From Pararge aegeria (taxonomy: Eukaryota > Arthropoda > Insecta > Lepidoptera > Nymphalidae), in NCBI RefSeq assembly GCF_905163445.1, contig NC_053200.1, positions 9,672,001 to 9,736,000 on the forward strand: a stretch of 64,000 bases of DNA, given 5' to 3'. Under the pieces are notes generated by a model. That model was not told the origin of the DNA and searched no databases. It saw only the letters and a list, made by a program, of their open reading frames with translations. This document shows, piece by piece, positions 57,401 to 64,000 of the stretch. Within the stretch, counting starts at the first letter, position 1, and each line of letters opens with the position of its first letter. A program made the translations under genes and the position numbers.

Positions 57401-58423
57401 ATATGACACTTGCAATGACTTTAACTTAAACTTTCAATGCTCATTTCAAATTTTTTTCTTCATGTCAATTATTATTAATTTTTGGAAGAAAGGCACGGAA
57501 ATGTTATAATGATTGCACATTGAAAGTTACAATAAATATTAGTGAGAAAAATCACCTGGATGAAAGATACAGGCTAAATCGATGGAATTTGGAATTTGAG
57601 TAAGTCTAAACAATATCGATGCTTACAGTTCTATCCGCGGGGCCTATTTATGTTCATACAAAAATAAAAAAAAGGAGAATAATAAAAATATGACAAAAAT
57701 AAATAAAAATGAAACATAAAATGTAATTTATTTCCTTTTTCAATTCGCCCAGCGAAGCGGGCTGGAAACGGCTAGTTAATAAATAAATAAAATAAATATG
57801 AATTTTATAAATTTAAAAAGCTTATAAAAATTTTCGGAAACGACAGGATTTGATCCTGCGAATCTGGCAATCTGGCCGCGATTGCCAGAGAGTCGCAGGT
57901 TCAAATTATGTTGGTTCCGAGAAAAACAATTTTATACGCTTTTTTGATTTATAAAATTGACAATTCCTCCAAGTGTAGGTAAAAACACTAATAAAAGTGA
58001 CAAAAAAAAATATATGACCTGCTCGGTTCTCTTCTGCTTTATGGAAATTATAGTATTTCTAATTACCTTCAACCTTTACAGGACGACTTCATCGACTGTT
58101 TCGGTGTGGAAAATGTTACGGGTAAAATCGGCACTGACATTCAAGAAGGCAAATGTTCTTGGTTAGCCGTACAAGCCCTGCAGCGGTGCTCTTCAAATCA
58201 ACGGAAAGTGTTCGTTGCATGCTACGGAAGCTCTGAACCGGCGCATATAGAACGAATCAAGAGATTGTACGAAGAATTGGAACTACCCTCAATTTACCAA
58301 GTGGAGGAAAGGAAAAGGTACGATTCCGTTGTAAAAAATGTACGGAAACTACCGGAAAGCACTTCCATGCCGCCTGATCTGTTCCTAAAACTACTCGATA
58401 TGATATACGAAAGAAAAAATTAA
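45427..58423 (+). CDS. FPPS: Farnesyl diphosphate synthase, canonical paralog (about 385 aa)
   Basis: Exons 45427-45494, 47910-48072, 48801-48941, 49789-49992, 51433-51672 and 58082-58423 join in one open frame. Motifs: GGKKTRG (85-91), aromatic Tyr-Phe at five and four residues before the first aspartate motif DDIMD (133-137), KRRGLPCWY, NVGLGAIND, GQHLD (200-204), KYKT (228-231), DDFID (273-277) and GTDIQEGKCSW. These are the residues FPPS needs to bind two Mg-diphosphate clusters and stop chain growth at C15. The enzyme feeds juvenile hormone, ubiquinone/dolichol and protein prenylation. The N-terminus is short and rich in Arg, Leu and Phe with few acids, as in a mitochondrial targeting peptide (inference). 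Intron phases match the upstream paralog throughout. The last intron is 6.4 kb because of transposons. The exon 2 start is the least certain join. Confidence 0.93.
46800..47078 (-). repeat. SINE-B copy in FPPS2 intron 1, diverged
   Basis: CCACTGCAATCACACTTATT, GAGTGGTAACTAGCAACAGC and CTACTGCGCCAGGAAG match the family with many substitutions, so this is an older copy. Confidence 0.65.
47910..48072 (+). CDS. FPPS: FPPS paralog 2, exon 2 (start uncertain)
   Basis: Open frame runs from 47779; this start follows TTGTCCGCAG and fits the phase-2 donor. It gives 163 nt against 169 nt in the paralog. Encodes EKETFQDFLPGIIDSL and PEVAEWTKE, aligning with the other copy's FMACFPDIV and PEASKWLAK. Phase-compatible AGs at 47810 and 47891 are alternatives with weaker pyrimidine tracts. 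Donor GAG|GTATAT. Confidence 0.7.
48440..48720 (+). repeat. Dispersed repeat related to 10447-10735, in FPPS2 intron 2
   Basis: GGGCAGATCGGAATACAGTC, CCGCGGGTGTCGTACAAGGC and GCCATGCAGTGGAATGTTGG. Open for 89 codons; function unknown. Confidence 0.5.
48801..48941 (+). CDS. FPPS: FPPS paralog 2, exon 3
   Basis: Acceptor TTCATTTTTAG. Reads VLQYNLQGGKKTRGL to MGWCVEM. 141 nt, phase 0 at both ends. Confidence 0.93.
49120..49690 (-). mobile_element. Penelope-like reverse transcriptase fragment in FPPS2 intron 3
   Basis: Minus strand, broken by frameshifts: HEGVPLRPIVSQIDSP, then CMLSFDVETLFTNVPINYC, then NLWVEDFEG and RKWERYVDDVFAIVKGG. PLRPIVS, SFDVxxLFTNVPI and YVDD are the Penelope-element RT motifs. 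No GIY-YIG endonuclease is seen; the fragment is dead. Confidence 0.8.
49789..49992 (+). CDS. FPPS: FPPS paralog 2, exon 4 (DDIMD)
   Basis: Acceptor CCTTTGTCTAG. Reads LHAYFLVMDDIMDGSTKRRG and CWYLQPNVGLGAIND. Donor GAG|GTAGGT; 204 nt. Confidence 0.94.
50275..50445 (-). repeat. MITE-like dispersed repeat, inverse copy in FPPS2 intron 4
   Basis: ACCTCTAATGTTCCAAACGC and GAACTGCATGCAATAATGGC are the inverse of 26930-27060. Holds a private hairpin GTGTAGTGCGT/ACGCACTACAC. Confidence 0.45.
51433..51672 (+). CDS. FPPS: FPPS paralog 2, exon 5
   Basis: Acceptor TTTAATTTCAAG. Encodes AILYTSVGQHLDYTM, SLFTVERYSSIVKYKTAYY and PVCLGLLL. Donor CAG|GTGAGA; 240 nt. Confidence 0.92.
51730..51800 (+). repeat. 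SINE-C tRNA-like head only
   Basis: GCTGTGATAGCTCGTAGGAC and GTTCGAATCCCACC resemble the A and B boxes of the family; no body follows. Confidence 0.4.
52916..53163 (+). repeat. SINE-A copy in FPPS2 intron 5
   Basis: Head GGCAGCGACCCTGCTTTCTG, B box GGTTCGATTCCC, body and (TTTA)n tail. A small deletion removes the A box. Confidence 0.75.
53318..53562 (+). repeat. SINE-B copy, plus strand, in FPPS2 intron 5
   Basis: The only forward copy: CTCCCTGGCGCAACGGTAAC (A box) and CCCTGGTTCGATTCCGGG (B box) head it, so it could be taken for a tRNA gene, but the SINE body follows. Confidence 0.75.
54332..54655 (+). other. 107-codon open frame in FPPS2 intron 5, unrecognised
   Basis: GC-richer than its surroundings, with Trp/Gly-rich YGWIWGHLVRYPVWG and an acidic block MEEKEEDF. 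No known domain; possibly part of a decayed mobile element. Confidence 0.2.
54998..55813 (+). mobile_element. Helitron copy 1, lacking its 3' end
   Basis: Begins A|TC (TCTATATATATATATAATG) and is nearly identical to the first 815 bp of the next element, then stops without a terminal hairpin or CTRR. In FPPS2 intron 5. Confidence 0.6.
55814..57775 (+). mobile_element. Non-autonomous Helitron with hairpin and CTAG end
   Basis: Starts TCTTTTATATATATATAATG. Ends with hairpin GCCCAGCGAAGCGGGC, then TGGAAACGGCTAG next to T, the Helitron 3' signature. The interior repeats short blocks of GCGGGGGCGTTAACAAT and TCCAAATTTGGTAGGAA type. No Rep/helicase coding. Confidence 0.7.
57833..57925. repeat. Imperfect palindrome of two tRNA-like 3' halves
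   Basis: TTTGATCCTGCGAATCTGGC and, inverted, GCCAGAGAGTCGCAGGTTCA pair across a short centre. Each arm carries a B-box-like GGTTCAAAT/ATTTGATCC. Not a complete tRNA in either direction. Confidence 0.6.
58082..58423 (+). CDS. FPPS: FPPS paralog 2, exon 6 (DDFID, stop)
   Basis: Acceptor TTCAACCTTTACAG precedes DDFIDCFGVENVTGKIGTDI. Ends at TAA 58421-58423 after YERKN. 342 nt, equal to the paralogous exon. Confidence 0.94.
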   Translation, partial: DDFIDCFGVENVTGKIGTDIQEGKCSWLAVQALQRCSSNQRKVFVACYGSSEPAHIERIKRLYEELELPSIYQVEERKRYDSVVKNVRKLPESTSMPPDLFLKLLDMIYERKN

Positions 58424-58539
58424 TGTAATTAAATTTTGAATAAGAGACACAAAAAGTACATTTATAGTCTACTTTTGCTCACTTGTCTTATTATGTAAAC
58501 AATAGTTTCATTACTTTTTAGTGTAGTATGTTTTCGAAA

Positions 58540-58545
58540 AATAAA
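58540..58545 (+). terminator. Polyadenylation signal of FPPS paralog 2
   Basis: AATAAA about 117 nt after the stop, in AT-rich DNA with a T-run downstream. Confidence 0.5.
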
Positions 58546-59284
58546 AATATATTTTCTATAAGAATTTTTGAATACTAGTTTTTTTTTTTTTTTAGAAATA
58601 CAAAAAAAAACATTTTTAATATACTTTACACTGAAAGTAATGGAAGATCATTTACATATTTAACGAGTTACTATATGTTGCAGAAGTACCTACCTCGACT
58701 GTTATTACTATTTTCGTAGAAAGCTTTTAACATAAGTATTATAAAGGCCCGGGCGGGATAGGGGCAGAAATATTCATTATCAAATAATTTTGTAAATAAA
58801 TTAATAATTATTATTTATCAATTTATAAATATTAATCTCATGGTCGTCTATACCTGTTATTCTTTGTTACCTGTTGTATTTTAGAAAAAGTTGAACATAT
58901 TTTTCATAATTTACTTCATTGACTATTGTTGCAAAAGAAATTAAATATGATTTTTTTTTTTTTTAATCACTTTATATTAATCTACGATCTCTGAGACACA
59001 ATTGTAATAGGTATAGCAGACTTAGGTCCCAGGTCTTCCGTAAAAACCGCCCGCCCCGGAATTTTTATGTTGCTTGCTTATAAAAGCTGGTAAGATTTTC
59101 TTAACCCTATTTAATAACTTCATAATGTCACAATGACGATTATATCGTTCTATTATACCAAGTGATAAAAGCGGAATGGTGCTAAAATAGGGCCGCAACT
59201 GCGCTTGCGCATGAAAAACCATTGGATATGTTTGCGTGCGGTTATCGAGTAGTTTGATTGAATTTTTGTTTATCAATATTTTTA

Positions 59285-59362
59285 TGAATTTAATACACAT
59301 AAATACCTACAATATACAGATAAACACCTAGAAACTTGTTCATCACACAAGCATGTTCATTT
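59285..59362 (-). repeat. SINE-A fragment, minus strand
   Basis: ATACAGATAAACACCTAGAA and GTTCATCACACAAGCATG are the inverse of the family's TGTTTGTGTGATGAAC and GTGTTTATCTGTAT stretch. Confidence 0.55.
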
Positions 59363-60016
59363 TATGAAACATAATAGGTAGTTTTTTTTTTTTTTCTTCA
59401 ACCAAAGCAGCTTCAGTATGATTTTTTTTCTGTATAATTTTTTACATGTTTTTTATAATTAAAATGATAGATAAATACCAAACTGAAATTCCGTGTATCG
59501 AAAATTTCAACTTGTTCATTAGTTCTGGTCAAAGATTAAGACAGAAATAAATATTTTATTGAAAATATTTTATATAAAAAAGGGAGTGGTAAAAAATTAT
59601 TATATTATTGGACTTAATTTATAAATAAACAACGTGTATAAATATTATCAGCATTTTTATTTAACTGCGGCCGAGCTCTACTCATTTATGAATGGTTCGA
59701 TTATCAATGATGAAATATTTTTATCATACTCGTACTTCCATTAAAAAGTTGCAATGATAAAAGGGTATATATGTAAATCCACGTTACCTGTAACTAAGCT
59801 GAATAGTTTGTTTTCTTTAAACAGCTTATCAGGAACATCCATTCTGTTTGGAAAATCTTTTGCCCTTTATGTAAACCTAAAAACATCATTTTTTTATGCC
59901 AAACTTAGATGTTTTGAATTAGACCTTTCATAGCATATTTTAATTTACTTAATAAGTTATAATTATTTATTGAACGTAGTCGTGGGAGGACCTTATAAGG
60001 AAGGAAGGGGGAATAA

Positions 60017-60320
60017 GTGACCTGGCACAACCACCGCAATTATAAAGGTATCGTAGGTAAAATACCAACATCCGAGTTCAAATCTTACATACACAAAGTT
60101 AGACATAGATCAACGAGTTGGGACGCTAAAGTGACAATGTGTAGGGCACATAACTCGGAGAACCTATGGACGTTGGGGCACCGCTCGTCCCCGGTAAACG
60201 TTGATCGATTCCTATCTAGGTGGGCATACGAAATCAAACGAGTCGCTGGAAGCCTATGAAAAAAACGGGTTTGGAAAATTCTGCAGTCGATTGAGGTAAG
60301 CAGATCATCACGATGATGAT
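60017..60320 (+). mobile_element. LINE C-terminal remnant (RTE-like)
   Basis: The frame at 60017-60259 contains LWTLGHRSSPVNVDRFLSRW then AYEIKRVAGS. This matches the GRP..RW.DDIKRVAG ending of RTE-type polyproteins with substitutions; a stop follows. Confidence 0.5.
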
Positions 60321-60329
60321 ACACAAAGT

Positions 60330-60705
60330 TAAATCCGATAAAGCATTGTGTGATCAGATCAGAACACACAATCAACCTATGCACAGCGTCTTCGCCGGCG
60401 AAGACGAGGTCCCCGACTTCTAACGTCAACCGGACGTGGGCTCGAACCACGTTCTCGGAAGCGTGCGGATTAATCATTCGTCCGTAACCCTTTCACTCCA
60501 ATCGTCGCCTGAGCCGAGATTCGGCCTCACATGAGGCGCCCATAGGCCGACGATCCCTTCACTTCTTCGAGCCCTAGGGTTCAAACTCTTCCTGGCAGAG
60601 CCCCATTCCGAGGCTCGCCAACAAGCCCGCGTTACGCTGTTGAAATCATAAGGGTTAATCAGCTACACACAATCCGAGAAAAAAAAAAAAAAAAAAAAAA
60701 AAACT
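60330..60705 (+). mobile_element. Non-LTR element 3' UTR with poly(A) tail
   Basis: GC-richer block (GCCGGCGAAGACGAGGTCCC, GCAGAGCCCCATTCCGAGGC) ending in more than 20 consecutive A near 60680-60703, typical of a LINE insertion end. May belong with the remnant at 60017. Confidence 0.45.
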
Positions 60706-63700
60706 GGCCTCCTCTCCCATAAGGACGACAGGCAAGTTTTTGAATATTAGTGATAATTTTTTTTTATAATTTGTAATAGTATTTTTGCCTATACTCACAG
60801 GAAATATAGTTTTTTTTATAAATAAAAAAAAAATTGTAATAATAACTTTAAATTAGGATGATATTGTTTAACAGCTAACAGAAGGGATGAGCCTATTCGA
60901 TTATGTAGCTCAAAAACTATACTATTTTTGAGAGAGAGTATTTATACCTCTTTATTTTTAAAAGTCGTTCTTAAGTTATGGTGTGGCCAAGTAGAATAGG
61001 CAATAGGGAACCTGAGACCCAATTAAATCCAAAGGTAGTCAAAATTGGTGGTACTTTGAATAAATAAATAAACCTATAGTAGTAGTCTTTCACTGGTAGG
61101 GTGGCAAAACCGTCTACGTTCTAGATCTAAATAAAACACTTTCATATTCTATGATAGTATATTCCAAAAATATAATGTTATACATAACATAACATTGCTT
61201 CATCAATATTACGTCAGATTACAGTAAATGTTTACAACCTTTTGTATATAACTACTAAAAGTAATAAAGCAATTACCAACTTAAAAACATTTCTAAGGAT
61301 GCTACTAACATGAAATTGCCTATTACTGGGCTCTGGATACTCTATGACATTAAAAATTTTAGTGACGTCAATTATGGCAGTTTTTATAAGGTCATATTTG
61401 ACGTCACAAAACACACAATTACGACTTCAACGACATATGGAACAAGGGTTCTGGTGCTAATTTAGTTGTACACAAGTCTCTATTACATTGATAGTTATAA
61501 AAGTTGTGCTGTCCTTTTCTACAGTTAAAATTCTGAGAAGGAAAGCACTAATTCGTGATCTAAGTACACGGCAGTGTGTCAAAGCCAAGTTCAAAAAAAA
61601 GTTTTTAAGTTCCCATAATTAGTTCTTATTTCCATATTAATTTGACATAAATACTAGCAATTTTTGTTTATCTTTAGCTTTGCGAGAAAAATATAGCTCT
61701 ATTTAGATTATAGCGCCCTCCTTAGGAGACTATATTTTCCAGTGCACGGCATTAAGACACACACAACATATTTTATGTAAATAATCAAAATTAAAAGTAC
61801 TAAGTAACTTTATCACGTTAAAATTATTAGCTATAAAATAGTAGGTACTACGCTTTCGCGTATAGATAAATGTATATATAGAATAGTATCTCGTATGCTA
61901 TGCCATATTGATTCTAATCAAAGTATGAAAACATGTAAAGACGCTACGATAAAGACTCCTACGAAAAATTAAATATAACTGATAAACAAAGTGACTGTAA
62001 ACACTCCATCACATACCTTTTCTCCATCTAAGATACTTTGATAACTGCATAGAACGACAGAGAACAAATCGTTTTTGTACTTGGATTTAACACTGCTGTG
62101 CGTCCAAATAAGTCTAATTTAAAGGCTATACTAACGTGTAATGCCGTTATTTATCACGATAAACGACACACCTTAACACAGAAGAGCCCTATAATATATA
62201 TATGTGCTCCGTCATTAATGGCACCAAACGACCGATTGGATGTGAAGCATAATATTGATAATTTAGCGCGCCCTGCCACTATGACCCTAAGGAAAATTTT
62301 CTTTTTAACAAACATGACAGCAGCTACACGTTAATATACGAAATTTGTATCCAGTTGTTATGACAATGCCGTTAAGGACGTCTAAAATGACCAATAAGAC
62401 GTTTTTACTTGTCACACTAAGAGCTCAAATCATGATTAATTAATAACTCGTTTAAATTCATTAGGGTTACCCTTAAACCCTTTTGACGTGACAACGTCTT
62501 ATAATTCGATGGAACCGTCTGCACGCACGAAAAAACATGACGAATGAGGCGTTACCTCGCTCTGAGGCGTTCCATTCAAGGCTTGAAGTGCAAGCGAGAG
62601 CGGGGAACGAGCGACAAAGAGGCACAGTCGGCCTCCGCGTTCGACATCTGTCTCTCTCCTACTTGAGTTGAATAATTTACATGTTTTCGGCAAGGATGAA
62701 GTGCAGTGAAAAGTGAATGTGGTGTCAATTGTTTATAGCAACGATAATATCTATCAAACAAATAAAATTAAAATTTTCTTTTGAAAATCAGTATTTTCTT
62801 ACGACGTTGTCACGTTCAACTATCGTCAGTAAGCCGACTTTACAGACAACCAATTTTTTTTTCAATACAAATAGCCTACGCGTTTATAATTAAAAGTTAC
62901 ACTAAGTGACTATACTTGAAAAAGCCGCTAACTTTCATAATTAGACAACTATATAGAAATTTGACAATTAAACGTAACGCAAAATCAGTTTAATTATTTT
63001 CAAGTAACGCAGAGCTATAGTGTAACTTTTCAATACAAACGGCGTTGCGTTAAATCTGTTTCTATGGATGGTTTGACATCTTTATTTGACAATGCCATCG
63101 AAATTGGACAGATTAACATAACGCCGCTGTCGCGTTTGTTAACATGAAAAATTACTACGGCAATTTGTCAGTGAGGCCTTTTAAACGCTTCCACCAATCA
63201 ATTTAACGTCAGTGTTTGTGCCATACCTTACATAAATAACAAAGCGGTGTTATACGTGAATATTGATGATATTTCGAGTACAATAGTTTTTTTGTATATT
63301 TTTTTTGTGTGGTAAAATGATTATACAGAAGAGTGTGCTAATTTAATTTTGACTAGTAAGCACCAATTGACTAACGTACATAATTATATTCTTACAAAAT
63401 TATTTACACATTTTTTTCGGGGGCTAATAAAATTTAGCCAAATACAAAGCTTAGGTTAAAAGATAACCCGACTCTTGCACTCAGACCTGTGGTCTTAATT
63501 TATATTTGGGCGCTGAACGATAAACCGCGTATATTTTATTTCAAACTAATAATTAATCAATATTGCAACCTATTGATGTTTATGTTAAGAAAAGCATTTT
63601 TAGTCAATAATGCAAGAAATATCCGTATTATCATAGATTAATAAACAAAGAGTCTGATCGTTTGTAGTTTAAGTTAAACGCCCAAATCTAAATTTTCAAG

Positions 63701-64000
63701 TTAATTAACTGTTCCGAAAAATACAAGACAGCTCTATCATTCAGTTGATAAATACAGACCAATCTAAAATCAAGTTTAATAATAATAATAATAAGATATT
63801 AATAGTATAATTATAATATTTCTGTACAAAAACTGAACAGCAGTTGTATGATATGATAAGTTCGCATAGCTTTACAATAAAACAATAATTACATCGCGCT
63901 TTCACCTGCAGGAAAAGTTATTAAAATATTTAATAGTTTAATACAAAGCGATAGAAATATAGATTAATATTATAATATATCCTATAACTATAAAGATGGC

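Larger units (their letters stand above)
58546..64000. other. Right-hand region without a recognised gene
   Basis: AT-rich with T-runs, a SINE-A fragment and LINE remnants at 60017-60705. 62500-62700 is somewhat GC-richer (GCGAGAGCGGGGAACGAGCG) and could be a promoter of a gene outside the window. 62880-63045 holds an imperfect inverted repeat. Nothing coding is supported. Confidence 0.5.

Overview
The window looks like nuclear DNA of a moth or butterfly. It is AT-rich, has GT-AG introns, and is crowded with tRNA-headed SINEs, short Helitrons and LINE 3' ends of the kind common in Lepidoptera. The species cannot be told from the sequence. No bacterial operons, CRISPR arrays or rRNA genes are visible.

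Layout. (1) 1-10361, minus strand: the 5' part of a secreted PAN/apple-domain protein. A signal-peptide exon at 10316-10250 is followed by seven or eight exons encoding four PAN modules. The gene runs off the left edge, where a ZP domain would be expected in nompA/trynity-type cuticle-anchoring proteins. (2) 10362-34700: about 24 kb of intergenic DNA with no gene I can support. It holds SINEs, Helitron relics, LINE 3' ends, Penelope-type remnants, a 37-bp minisatellite and several long perfect hairpins. (3) 34840-43756, plus strand: an intact six-exon farnesyl diphosphate synthase (FPPS) paralog whose first aspartate-rich motif is changed to Ser-Asp-Met-Met-Glu. (4) 45427-58423, plus strand: a second six-exon FPPS with intact DDIMD and DDFID motifs and a short basic N-terminus. 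Its last intron holds two Helitrons head to tail. (5) 58546-64000: no gene recognised; LINE remnants and AT-rich DNA.

The two FPPS genes are a tandem duplicate. Exons 3 to 6 have identical lengths (141, 204, 240, 342 nt) and every intron phase is conserved, yet exon 4 is only about 46% identical by hand count. FPPS makes the C15 precursor of juvenile hormone, dolichol, prenylated proteins and, in some insects, terpenoid pheromones. The downstream copy keeps all the canonical residues I checked and is the likely housekeeping or hormone-pathway enzyme. The upstream copy is intact but altered at metal-binding, chain-length and allylic-substrate positions, so it may have a changed product or function. 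It is the most interesting item in the window.

All splice sites were read by eye from GT/AG signals, reading-frame phase and comparison of the paralogs. No searches were run.
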